This document shows, one piece after another, positions 31,707-40,182 of a stretch of 45,960 bases of DNA. The notes below the pieces were generated by a model. It was given only the letters and a program-made list of their open reading frames with translations, searched no databases and was not told the DNA's origin. Origin of the DNA: Micavibrio_B sp048498395 (lineage in GTDB: Bacteria > Pseudomonadota > Alphaproteobacteria > Micavibrionales > Micavibrionaceae); assembly GCA_048498395.1 (NCBI GenBank), contig JBEHYB010000004.1:1-45960 (forward strand), given 5' to 3'. A program made the position numbers and the translations under genes. Position 1 is the first letter of the stretch, and each line of letters starts with the position of its first letter.

Positions 31707-33071
31707 ATGAGCAAAAAATACTTCGGTACTGACGGAATTCGCGGAAAAGCAAATGTCCATCCCATGACGGCGGATGTGGCGCAGCGTGTCGCCATGGCAA
31801 CCGCCCGCGTTTTGAAACGCACGGGTGAGGCGCACGCCATCAGCCGCGCCGTGATCGGCAAGGATACGCGTCAGTCCTGTTATATGTTTGAGCAGGCAAT
31901 GGCTTCCGGTTTTCTGGCCATGGGAATTGATGTCGTTCTGACAGGTCCGATTCCGACACCGGGCATTGCGATGCTGGCGCGCTCTATGCGCGCGGATATC
32001 GGTGTGATGATTTCCGCCTCTCACAATCCTTATTACGATAACGGGATTAAATTATTCGCGAGCGATGGTTATAAGCTGCCCGACGACCTGGAACGTCAGA
32101 TCGAGGAATGGATCGATAATCCCGCTCTTATGACCGACCTGCCGGAGCCGGATAAAATGGGCAAGGCCAGCCGCATGGATGATGCGCTGGGCCGTTATAT
32201 CGAATATGTGAAGGCATCATTCCCGAAAGGCCAGACCTTAAGCGGCCTGAAAATCGTTGTCGATTGCGCGCATGGCGCAGCCTATAAAGTCGCGCCCCAG
32301 GCGCTGTGGGAGCTGGAAGCCGAAGTTGTTTCAATCGGTGTCCACCCGGACGGCAAGAATATCAATGACGAGCGCGGCGCGACGAATATCGCCCAGCTTC
32401 AGAGGAAAGTTCTGGAACATAAGGCCGATCTGGGTATTGCTTTTGACGGTGATGCAGACCGCCTGATCCTGGTTGATGAAAAAGGCGAAAAAGTCGACGG
32501 CGATCAGTTGCTCGCGCTGCTGGCGGTTCATCTGAAATCACAAGGGTTGCTGAAGAACAATACCGTTGTCTCAACCGTCATGTCCAATCTGGGCTTTGAG
32601 AATTTCCTCAAGAAAAACGATATCAGCCTGATCCGTGCCGCGGTTGGCGACCGATATGTTGTCGAGAAGATGCGTGAAGGTGATTTCAATCTCGGCGGAG
32701 AGCAGTCGGGCCATATCGTTCTCTCGGATTTCGGCACGACAGGCGACGGGTTGCTTGCCGCGCTTCATGTGCTCTCGATTATCAAGAATAAAAAATGTAA
32801 AGCCAGCGAATGCACGCGCGTGTTCGAGGCCTTGCCGCAGATACTTAAAAATGTACGCTTTGAAAAAGGGCAAAACCCTCTCCAGAACGAGATTGTCAAA
32901 TCCGCGCTTGAGAAGGCCGATAAGACACTCGCGAATGACGGACGCGTTCTAGTGCGCGCATCGGGAACGGAGCCTTTGATCCGTATCATGGCTGAAGGTA
33001 ACGACCAGAAGCTTGTTGAAAGCGTAGTTGACGATCTTTGTAACGTAATCAAAACCGCGACAGTGAAATAG
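31707..33071 (+). CDS. glmM: Phosphoglucosamine mutase GlmM
   Basis: GlmM converts glucosamine-6-phosphate to glucosamine-1-phosphate on the way to UDP-GlcNAc. The catalytic serine is S105 in ISASHNP. The metal loop DGDADR and the C-terminal phosphate-binding loop RASGTEPLIRIM are intact. Length 454 is normal. It begins a close run with thiD, hisZ and purA. No strong ribosome site lies before the ATG. Supply of UDP-GlcNAc links it to cell-wall synthesis and possibly to the WecA-like pathway. Confidence 0.95.
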   Translation: MSKKYFGTDGIRGKANVHPMTADVAQRVAMATARVLKRTGEAHAISRAVIGKDTRQSCYMFEQAMASGFLAMGIDVVLTGPIPTPGIAMLARSMRADIGVMISASHNPYYDNGIKLFASDGYKLPDDLERQIEEWIDNPALMTDLPEPDKMGKASRMDDALGRYIEYVKASFPKGQTLSGLKIVVDCAHGAAYKVAPQALWELEAEVVSIGVHPDGKNINDERGATNIAQLQRKVLEHKADLGIAFDGDADRLILVDEKGEKVDGDQLLALLAVHLKSQGLLKNNTVVSTVMSNLGFENFLKKNDISLIRAAVGDRYVVEKMREGDFNLGGEQSGHIVLSDFGTTGDGLLAALHVLSIIKNKKCKASECTRVFEALPQILKNVRFEKGQNPLQNEIVKSALEKADKTLANDGRVLVRASGTEPLIRIMAEGNDQKLVESVVDDLCNVIKTATVK

Positions 33072-33079
33072 GAAATTTG

Positions 33080-33886
33080 ATGGCATCGCAGATCCTATGC
33101 GTAGGAATGTCTGACTCGTCGGCTGGAACCGGTATCCAGGCCGATATCAAGACAATACAGGCGCTGGGCGAATATGCGGCCACGGTAATAACGTCCGTGT
33201 GCGTTCAGAATACGACAGACGTATTCGACATGTATCCTATTCCTGATAATATCGTCGCAGCGCAGTTGAAGGCGGTGATGGATGATTTTAATCCGCGTAT
33301 CGTCAAACTCGGTATGCTGGGGACCGAAAACATTATCAATGTTGTCGGCGATTTTCTGGAGGAACATCAGGGCCGTGAGCTGAAGCTCGTCGTCGATCCT
33401 GTGATGATCGGCCGTATCGGCAAGCTTCTTCTCGATAAACCGGCCCGCGACGCGCTGAAGCGCCGTTTGCTGATTTACGCCGATGTCATTACGCCCAATC
33501 TTCGCGAAGCGCAGGAGCTGACCGGTCTTTCCATCCGTGATATTGACGATATGAAACACGCGGCGGAAATGCTGATGACGCTCGGTTGTCGCAGTGTCAT
33601 CGTCAAGGGCGGATCTTTGTCGTCCGATAAAATTCACAATGTCTATTTCGACGACCGTGGCCCGGAAGTATTCGAAAGCCCGCGTTTTGACTCTCGTGCA
33701 ACACATGGGGCGGGTACGACCCTTTCGTCTGCGATCGCCGCGGGCCTTGCCAAGGGTAAAAGTCCGAGGGACGCATTTATCTCCGCGCAGGAATTCCTGG
33801 TCGAGGCCATTCGCACGGCGAAAGTCATCGGTCTGGGTTTCGGGCCGGTCAACCATTCCTTTAATCTGAAGCAGAACAATGCCTGA
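33080..33886 (+). CDS. thiD: Hydroxymethylpyrimidine/phosphomethylpyrimidine kinase ThiD
   Basis: ThiD phosphorylates HMP and HMP-phosphate for thiamine synthesis. The ribokinase-type fold is clear: GMSDSSAGTGIQADIKTIQ at the N-terminus, VVDPVM and LTPN-like VITPNLREAQELTG in the middle, and the anion hole ATHGAGTTLSSAIAAGLAKG. ATG 33080 is chosen over the adjoining TTG at 33077 since AGGAA is 6-8 bases before it. It follows glmM by a few bases and overlaps hisZ by 8. No other thiamine genes are near. Confidence 0.9.
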   Translation: MASQILCVGMSDSSAGTGIQADIKTIQALGEYAATVITSVCVQNTTDVFDMYPIPDNIVAAQLKAVMDDFNPRIVKLGMLGTENIINVVGDFLEEHQGRELKLVVDPVMIGRIGKLLLDKPARDALKRRLLIYADVITPNLREAQELTGLSIRDIDDMKHAAEMLMTLGCRSVIVKGGSLSSDKIHNVYFDDRGPEVFESPRFDSRATHGAGTTLSSAIAAGLAKGKSPRDAFISAQEFLVEAIRTAKVIGLGFGPVNHSFNLKQNNA

Positions 33887-35015
33887 GAGTAATGCGCTTT
33901 TACCAAACGGTATGATGGACCGTATGCCAGACGATGCCGAACGTGAAGCGGCAGCGGCCCAGAAGCTACAGAAAATTTTCGCGCAATTCGGATACAGGCT
34001 GGTGAATCCGCCGCTGCTTGAATTTGAAGAAACGCTTCTGGCGGAAGGGGCGGGGCGTGCTCTTTCCACGAACACGTTCCGCCTGATGGACCCGGTTTCA
34101 CAGCGCATGATGGCGCTGCGCTCAGATACGACTGCACAAATGGCGCGCGTTGCGACATCACGATTGAAAAACGCGAAGCGTCCTTTGCGCCTCGCCTATA
34201 TCGCGGATGTCTTGCGGATACAGTCGACGCAATTACGCCCGGAGCGCCAATTTAAACAGGCCGGTTGCGAGAAAATCGGTGCGACGGCTGAATCCGCGAC
34301 TGAAATCGCGCTGATCTCTCTGATCTCTCTGCATGAGAACGGTGTCAAAAATATTTCGATCGATTTTACGGCACCGGAAATCCTGCGCCTGCTGCCCGGC
34401 ACGCCCGTGCAGAAGGAGAAAATAATGCATGCCTGCCAGCGTCGTGATCGCGCGGCATTTGAGGCTCTGGGGGCAACGGGCAAGATTTTAATTGCGCTCG
34501 ATGAAATATCCGGCCCATCCGCGGCCTTCCTCAGCCGCAAAAAACAGGTCAAGCTTCCGGCAGGCATTGCAAAAATACTCGACCAGCTCGAAGCGGTTAT
34601 CAAGGATTTGCAGAAAGCGCTGAAAATTTATGGCCTTGATAAGAATGTGACAATTACGGTCGATCCGCTTGAAAACAGAGGTTTTGAATATCAGTCATTT
34701 CCATGCTTCACGCTGTTTGCCAAAGGCATTAGTGGCGAGCTTGGTCGCGGTGGTTCTTATACATCTCTTTTTGGCGATCAAAGCGAGAAAGCCTGCGGTT
34801 TCACACTCTATATGGATAGTGTCTTGCGCGCACTACCTGAAACAGGCAGAAGAAAATCGATACTGGTCGGCAGGGATGCCGGCTGGCAGGAGATCAAGGG
34901 CTTGCAGAATAAGGGCTGGAATGTCATCAGGGGCGTTGGCGCAGCGGATGAAAAAAATGCGGAAGCTCTCGATGCAACCCATGTGTTTAAAAATAAAAAA
35001 GTGAAAGAACTGTAA
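33879..35015 (+). CDS. hisZ: ATP phosphoribosyltransferase regulatory subunit HisZ
   Basis: HisZ is a catalytically inactive paralogue of histidyl-tRNA synthetase that activates short-form HisG in histidine synthesis. The protein has a class II synthetase-like core with motif 2 (LRLAYIADVLRIQ and RQFKQAGCEKIG) but no C-terminal anticodon domain of HisRS. Length 378 is in the HisZ range. Its presence implies a short HisG elsewhere; hisG is not adjacent. Its TAA overlaps the purA ATG by one base (TAATG). Confidence 0.88.
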   Translation: MPESNALLPNGMMDRMPDDAEREAAAAQKLQKIFAQFGYRLVNPPLLEFEETLLAEGAGRALSTNTFRLMDPVSQRMMALRSDTTAQMARVATSRLKNAKRPLRLAYIADVLRIQSTQLRPERQFKQAGCEKIGATAESATEIALISLISLHENGVKNISIDFTAPEILRLLPGTPVQKEKIMHACQRRDRAAFEALGATGKILIALDEISGPSAAFLSRKKQVKLPAGIAKILDQLEAVIKDLQKALKIYGLDKNVTITVDPLENRGFEYQSFPCFTLFAKGISGELGRGGSYTSLFGDQSEKACGFTLYMDSVLRALPETGRRKSILVGRDAGWQEIKGLQNKGWNVIRGVGAADEKNAEALDATHVFKNKKVKEL

Positions 35016-36307
35016 TGGCAAATGTGGCAGTAATCGGCTCCCAGTGGGGAGATGAAGGAAAAGGAAAAATCGTCGACTGGCTTTCAAGCCGTGCCGATGT
35101 CGTCGTGCGTTTTCAGGGCGGCCATAATGCCGGGCATACGCTTGTTATCGACGGTGTCGTCTACAAACTCTCGCTTCTGCCGTCCGGTATCGTCCGCAAG
35201 GGTAAATTGTCGATTCTCGGCAACGGTGTCGTTATCGATCCGTGGGCGTTGCTTAAGGAAATTGAATCGGTGCGCGCCAAGGGTGTCGAGATTACGCCGG
35301 CCAATCTGATGGTCGCCGAGAACGCGCCGCTAATCCTTCCCGTTCACGGGGAGATCGACCGTGCCATGGAAGCCGCGCGCGGCGAAAATAAAATAGGCAC
35401 GACAGGGCGCGGCATCGGTCCGGCCTATCAGGACAAGGTGGCGCGCCGCGCCATTCGCGTCTGCGATCTCAAGCATCCTGAACTGGTGCGCGAGAAACTC
35501 GAAGCTCTGATGACCTATCACAACGCGCTTATTCGCGGGTTCGGCTGGAAAGAAATCAGCATCGACGAAACCTATGATTCGTTGATGAAAATCGCGCCGG
35601 AAGTCCTGGCTTATGCCGGTGTCGTCTGGAAGCGTCTCGATGAAGCGAAATATAAAGGCGAGAAAGTCCTGTTCGAAGGTGCGCAGGGACACCTGCTTGA
35701 TGTCGATCACGGCACCTATCCATATGTGACATCGTCGAATATCGTGGCGGCCCAGGCAGCTGTCGGCGCGGGCGTGGGGCCTAAATCGATCGGCTATATT
35801 CTTGGCATCACCAAAGCCTATACGACGCGCGTGGGCATGGGGCCGTTTCCGACCGAACTCCAGGATGAAATCGGCGAGAGAATAGGCGAGAAAGGCCATG
35901 AATTCGGAACCGTCACAGGCCGTAAGCGCCGCTGCGGCTGGTTCGATGCGGTTCTGGTGCGCCAGGCCGTGAAAACCGGCGGTATCGACGGTATTGCGCT
36001 GACTAAACTTGACGTTCTAGACGGATTTGATGAGCTGAAAATCTGCGTCGGTTATGAACTTGATGGCAGGAAACTGGATTACTTCCCGGCTTCGCAACTG
36101 GATCAGGCCAACGTCAAACCGATTTACGAGACCATTCCGGGATGGAAACAGAGCACTTACGGCGCGCGCAGCTGGGCGGAATTACCGGCGGAAGCGATTA
36201 AATACGTCAAACGTGTCGAGGAGCTGATCGAGACGACCGTGACTCTTTTGTCCACCAGCCCGGAGCGGGACGATACGATCCTGGTGCAAAATCCGTTTTT
36301 TAGCTGA
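35015..36307 (+). CDS. purA: Adenylosuccinate synthetase PurA
   Basis: PurA joins IMP and aspartate using GTP, the first step from IMP to AMP. The GTP loop is GSQWGDEGKGKIVDWL at residues 7-22, and the catalytic GHNAGHT follows at about 40. The IMP-binding segments (TTGRGIGPAY and the C-terminal DGFDELKICVGY) are intact. Length 430 is normal. It directly follows hisZ, with a one-base overlap, joining purine and histidine synthesis in one transcription unit. Confidence 0.96.
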   Translation: MANVAVIGSQWGDEGKGKIVDWLSSRADVVVRFQGGHNAGHTLVIDGVVYKLSLLPSGIVRKGKLSILGNGVVIDPWALLKEIESVRAKGVEITPANLMVAENAPLILPVHGEIDRAMEAARGENKIGTTGRGIGPAYQDKVARRAIRVCDLKHPELVREKLEALMTYHNALIRGFGWKEISIDETYDSLMKIAPEVLAYAGVVWKRLDEAKYKGEKVLFEGAQGHLLDVDHGTYPYVTSSNIVAAQAAVGAGVGPKSIGYILGITKAYTTRVGMGPFPTELQDEIGERIGEKGHEFGTVTGRKRRCGWFDAVLVRQAVKTGGIDGIALTKLDVLDGFDELKICVGYELDGRKLDYFPASQLDQANVKPIYETIPGWKQSTYGARSWAELPAEAIKYVKRVEELIETTVTLLSTSPERDDTILVQNPFFS

Positions 36308-36308
36308 T

Positions 36309-36336
36309 TTAACATTCTAAAATGGTATGCTATTGT
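36309..36336 (+). promoter_or_regulatory. Candidate promoter for the pseudokinase gene
   Basis: TTAACA (36309-36314) and TATTGT (36331-36336) are separated by 16 bases. The site lies between the purA stop and the next ATG, 39 bases upstream of that start. It would give a leader of about 32 bases without an obvious ribosome site. Confidence 0.35.
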
Positions 36337-36374
36337 AACGGGGCTGCAATTCGCGGCGTATCAAAGTTACATTC

Positions 36375-38450
36375 ATGGCCGAAGAATCTCAGCAACCAGC
36401 GACCGATAAAGTCGAACCACCGCCGCCCATCGTCGGGGGCTCGGAAGGTCCCGTTCTCCTCAAGGGTGAAATAGAAATATACCCCGATCAAAGGCTTCCC
36501 CATCTTGATCAGGGGCCGGTCAAAGCCTATGCCGCGGCAAGCCGCAGCAAGGAAAAAGCCTACGCTCTTTTGTGCGAACGCGCACTTATTCCGCAGATTA
36601 ACAATTCCGCCAAATACCTGACCATTACGAATGCCAGCATGCCGCGACTGATTGGGGCGGGCATTGTAGACTGGCGACCGACCAGACAGCAGAAATATGT
36701 TTTCATCTATGAGAACAAGCTCGGCCTGCCTCTGGCCAACCCTTCGAATTTCATGGCGATGGGATTTAAGGCCGATACTGTTTTTCACGGTGTCGTAAAA
36801 AAATTCGGCCCGCTGCTCAAGAATATGCGCGATCTTGAATTCGTGCATGGAAATATCCGCATCAATAATCTCTTTACCGGGGGCGGAAATAATTTTGACA
36901 AGATTATGCTCGGGGAGTGTCTCTCTACGCCGCCTGCGATGATGTACGCCCCCGTCTATGAAACGATTGAGCGGGCGGCGGCGGATCCGCTCGGGCGCGG
37001 CGTGCCAAGTTATTCCGACGATATCTATTCTCTCGGCGTAATGCTTGCGATCATGATCCGTAGCGCCGACCCGATGGCGGGATGGTCGAATGACGATATC
37101 TTGGCTCATAAGATCGAACATGGAACTTATGCCGCCCTGATGGGGCGTGAGCGCGTGACCGGCTCCCTGCTCGAGCTGCTGCGCGGTATCCTAAACGACG
37201 ATCTTAAACAGAGATGGGTCATCGACGACGTGATGACCTGGCTCGACGGCCAGCGCGTGACGCATAAGCAGACCGCGACGCAGAGATTGAAAGCGGCAAG
37301 ACCCTTTGAATTCAATGGTGAGAAATTCCTGCGCCCGCAATTGCTGGCTGTGCATCTGAACAGGCATCCGTCGGAACTGGTCGAGCTTCACGACAAGGGC
37401 GACCTGAAGCAATGGCTCAACAGATCGATCCAGGACAAAAATCTCGAAGAAAAAGTCGAACATGCAATCAATGCGGCGAAAGAGCTCGGCGCGAGCGGCG
37501 ATGCCTATGCGCAACGGGTTGCAGGTTTCGTGGCGGCGGCCATGGGGCCGAACATGCCGATTTTCTATCGTAATCTGAAATTCCTGCCGGAAGCTTTCGG
37601 GAGGTTGCTCGCGGAAGCGGTGGCTATGCATCGCGATCTGAACCCGTTTGCAGAAATTATCCAATCCTCGTTGTTAAGTTTCTGGTCGACGACAGCTGAT
37701 CAAAGCCAGCAGGACGTATCTGAGGTCATCAATCGCTTTGAAACCTGCCGGGCATTCCTTCGCCAAAACGGCATGGGTTATGGTATTGAGCGCTGCTTAT
37801 ATCATCTCGCCCCTGAAGCGCCGTGTATGAGCGAGAAGCTCAAGGATTTCTATGTGCGGTCGCCGGAAGAATTCCTCCTTGCTTATGAGCAATTATCTTC
37901 GACTTCTGTGCGGCCTGAGAATTTCTTTGACCGTCATATCGTCGCTTTCCTGTCGGTCAAGGATCGCGCCGTTATCGATCCGTATATTCCGGATTTGAAT
38001 TCCAATGAACCGCATAGGGTTATACAGGCATCGCTGCGCATCTTCGCGTCGATCCAGCGTCGTGGGAAGATGCCGCCGCTGCCGGGTGTCGGTGCGTGGC
38101 TATGCGAGAAGATAGATCCATTGATCAACCGCTTCCATGACAGGGAGCAGCGCGTGAAGCTGAAGGCACAAGCGCAGAAACTGAAAGATAAGGGCGACCT
38201 GACCAAGATCGAACAGATATTCGACAACGTACAGGCGGTACAGGCGGATTTTAACGCTTTCAAGGCTGCCATGCGCGAATATATAAACCTGAAACAGGAA
38301 GCCGCGAATGTTACGGAGAATCTCGAGAATAATCCGAAATTCGGTTACGGTGCCGGTCGTCAGGCATCGGCGCTCATTTCAGGTATCATCGCCTCAATTA
38401 TCGTTCTTGGTTATCTCTTCATAAAACTGACATCAACTTCAGGTTTTTAA
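36375..38450 (+). CDS. Tail-anchored pseudokinase-like protein
   Basis: The first 300 residues look like a degraded Ser/Thr kinase fold. The catalytic loop reads FVHGNIRINNLF at 156-167, so H158 stays, the HRD aspartate is N160, and N165 holds the metal-site position. The DFG is replaced by GEC near 180-182. A YAPVYE segment matches the APE motif, and SDDIYSLGVML at 214-224 matches the F-helix D-x-Y-S-L-G. Residues 300-640 are helical and unassigned, and a basic helical stretch (about 588-660) precedes a single membrane helix at about 668-688. It is therefore likely a cytoplasmic protein anchored by its C-terminus. Phosphotransfer is unlikely with N160. It precedes a small membrane protein gene by 12 bases. 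Confidence 0.7.
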   Translation: MAEESQQPATDKVEPPPPIVGGSEGPVLLKGEIEIYPDQRLPHLDQGPVKAYAAASRSKEKAYALLCERALIPQINNSAKYLTITNASMPRLIGAGIVDWRPTRQQKYVFIYENKLGLPLANPSNFMAMGFKADTVFHGVVKKFGPLLKNMRDLEFVHGNIRINNLFTGGGNNFDKIMLGECLSTPPAMMYAPVYETIERAAADPLGRGVPSYSDDIYSLGVMLAIMIRSADPMAGWSNDDILAHKIEHGTYAALMGRERVTGSLLELLRGILNDDLKQRWVIDDVMTWLDGQRVTHKQTATQRLKAARPFEFNGEKFLRPQLLAVHLNRHPSELVELHDKGDLKQWLNRSIQDKNLEEKVEHAINAAKELGASGDAYAQRVAGFVAAAMGPNMPIFYRNLKFLPEAFGRLLAEAVAMHRDLNPFAEIIQSSLLSFWSTTADQSQQDVSEVINRFETCRAFLRQNGMGYGIERCLYHLAPEAPCMSEKLKDFYVRSPEEFLLAYEQLSSTSVRPENFFDRHIVAFLSVKDRAVIDPYIPDLNSNEPHRVIQASLRIFASIQRRGKMPPLPGVGAWLCEKIDPLINRFHDREQRVKLKAQAQKLKDKGDLTKIEQIFDNVQAVQADFNAFKAAMREYINLKQEAANVTENLENNPKFGYGAGRQASALISGIIASIIVLGYLFIKLTSTSGF

Positions 38451-38462
38451 ACAGGTATTCAA

Positions 38463-38951
38463 ATGGCAAAAGCGAGAAAGAAAAAATTAAGTGCGAAGGG
38501 GCGATTGCTTTTAATCGTCTTCGTGCTGACCGCTTTTGTGTTTAACGCGACGACGATTCTTCTTTTCCTCGGCATGATGCCGACGATTGCGGCGCGCCTT
38601 GTCGACCGCACGCCGGAACGGACTAAAGTTTTAACCGTCGGCTTTATGAATTTTGCAGGATGTTTCCCATTCTGGTTCCAGCTGGTCCAGAAAGGCCATA
38701 CGCTTGGCGCGGTTCTTGAAATCATGTCCAAGCCTTTGACCATTGTGATCATCTATTCCACGGCTTTGGTCGGATATCTGATCGAATGGGGGGTCGTCGG
38801 GTTTATCGCCAGTATCATGGTCCAGAAAGCCAAGCAACGGCTTGTAAATATTAAGAAAATCCAGGAAGAGCTGGTCAAGAAATGGGGCCCGGAGGTCACA
38901 GGCGATCTTCCACTCGATCCTCAGGGCTTTGTTATCGAGAAAAATACTTAA
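38463..38951 (+). CDS. Small integral membrane protein of unknown function
   Basis: The 162-residue protein starts with a strongly basic segment (KARKKK), has membrane helices at about 14-38 and 89-120 and a hydrophobic stretch at about 58-74, and ends in a polar cytoplasmic tail containing KQRLVNIKKIQEELVKKWG. I do not recognise the family. It starts 12 bases after the pseudokinase gene with an AGGT ribosome site, so the two are probably co-transcribed and may act together at the membrane. A terminator follows. Confidence 0.7.
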   Translation: MAKARKKKLSAKGRLLLIVFVLTAFVFNATTILLFLGMMPTIAARLVDRTPERTKVLTVGFMNFAGCFPFWFQLVQKGHTLGAVLEIMSKPLTIVIIYSTALVGYLIEWGVVGFIASIMVQKAKQRLVNIKKIQEELVKKWGPEVTGDLPLDPQGFVIEKNT

Positions 38952-39011
38952 AAAACGCCCAATCCTTAAATCTTTCTTAGGATCAAAGGGATAGGATTAG
39001 TTGGGGTCAGG

Positions 39012-39043
39012 ACATGCCAGGTAAGGGTTTGGCATGTTTTTTT
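39012..39043 (+). terminator. Intrinsic terminator before the pilus cluster
   Basis: ACATGCCA (39012-39019) pairs with TGGCATGT (39030-39037) across a 10-base loop and is followed by a T-tract. It separates the pseudokinase/membrane protein unit from the tad genes. Confidence 0.85.
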
Positions 39044-39086
39044 ATGGGCTGAATCTGCCTTCAATTTGAAGGAAATAAAGATAAAA

Positions 39087-39632
39087 ATGTTTTTACTCAG
39101 GGTCTTAACCAGATGGATGAAAAGGGAGGACGGTTCGACGGCGATCGAATTCGCAATGTTGTCCATGCCTTTTATTTACATCCTTATTGGAATCATGGAA
39201 ATCTCCCTGATGTTCGCGTCAAACAGCGTTCTTGACGGCGCGACACAGGACGCGGCACGCATGATCCGCACTGGCGAGATCCAGCAAAGCAACGGCGACC
39301 AGCTCGGCATGTTCAAGGATAAATTATGCGACCGTGCAAAGGTCTTGCTCAATTGCACCAGGCTGCAACTCGAAGTCGTTGAGATGGATAAGTTTTCAGA
39401 TTTTGCGAGTTATGCGCCTGTGTACGACAAGGACGGCAATCTGTCGTCGCGCGGGTTTACGCCGGGTGGCGTGAACACGATCAACCTGATCCGCGTTTCT
39501 TATAAATATAAATTCGCAACGCCGTTGATTGGCAATTTGCTGGCAACGGACGGCGCGATGGGGCGGACGATGATTTCAACTGTCGTGCTTGAGACGGAGC
39601 CTTACGATATTAAACAGGTAAACGGGACTTAA
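39087..39632 (+). CDS. TadE-like pseudopilin (first copy)
   Basis: The 181-residue protein carries a type IVb leader, KREDG/STAIEFAML, in which Gly is at -1 and Glu at +5 of the predicted cleavage site, followed by one membrane helix. This is the TadE pattern: pseudopilins needed for Flp pilus assembly and processed by the TadV/CpaA peptidase. The ATG at 39087 has AGGAA about 12 bases upstream; the frame is open to a TTG at 39066. The C-terminal domain is periplasmic with two cysteines (LCDRAKVLLNC) that may form a disulfide. It starts the cluster. Confidence 0.82.
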   Translation: MFLLRVLTRWMKREDGSTAIEFAMLSMPFIYILIGIMEISLMFASNSVLDGATQDAARMIRTGEIQQSNGDQLGMFKDKLCDRAKVLLNCTRLQLEVVEMDKFSDFASYAPVYDKDGNLSSRGFTPGGVNTINLIRVSYKYKFATPLIGNLLATDGAMGRTMISTVVLETEPYDIKQVNGT

Positions 39633-40181
39633 ATGATGGTTATCGACTGGTTCTATACCACGCATTTCCTGAAGAACTGGCTCCATCTTGAAGACGGAGT
39701 GGCCGCGATCGAGGCGGCCATGCTGTTCCCGCCGATGGTTGCGCTCCTGCTTGGCGTTTACGACATGGGAACAGGGATTATCCTTAATGGGAGGACGATT
39801 ACCGCATCGCAGATCACGGCAGACCTTATATCGAGGGACAAGACGGTCGATATGGCGGATGTAAATGATTGCATCGAAGCCGCAAAACTCGCTTACGAGC
39901 CGTTTTCGCTGAATAATTTCGGGATCGATATCGTGAGCGTTGAATTCGATTCGCTGCGCCGTCCTAAAATCCTGTGGCGCGAAACGCGTTTTATGGACCC
40001 GAATAACAATGCCGTCGACAACGTCAATGGCGTGGGCGATCCGGGCGAAGGAATGATTATTGTATCGGTGAAATATACCTATACGCCGTTATTTTCACAT
40101 TATTTCACCAGTGATATAGACATGATGGAAATCGCTTATGCACGCGGCCGCAGAAGTCCGACGGTCACGTGGGGAGGTTAG
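39633..40181 (+). CDS. TadE-like pseudopilin (second copy)
   Basis: The start codon follows directly on the stop of the first TadE-like gene. The leader reads LEDG/VAAIEAAML, again Gly at -1 and Glu at +5, followed by a membrane helix (about 22-48). The 182-residue protein has a periplasmic C-terminal domain that ends in a Gly-rich tail. It is likely a minor pilin that pairs with the first TadE and the TadG-like protein. The family in Caulobacter is often annotated CpaJ/K; I give no symbol. Confidence 0.78.
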   Translation: MMVIDWFYTTHFLKNWLHLEDGVAAIEAAMLFPPMVALLLGVYDMGTGIILNGRTITASQITADLISRDKTVDMADVNDCIEAAKLAYEPFSLNNFGIDIVSVEFDSLRRPKILWRETRFMDPNNNAVDNVNGVGDPGEGMIIVSVKYTYTPLFSHYFTSDIDMMEIAYARGRRSPTVTWGG

Positions 40182-40182
40182 G

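Noticed and set aside
33095..34108. 337-codon minus-strand frame across thiD and hisZ
   Set aside because: It covers the junction of two overlapping, well-identified genes and has no domain.
36330..37121. 263-codon minus-strand frame antisense to the pseudokinase gene
   Set aside because: The plus-strand frame continues uninterrupted for 691 codons and shows kinase-fold motifs.
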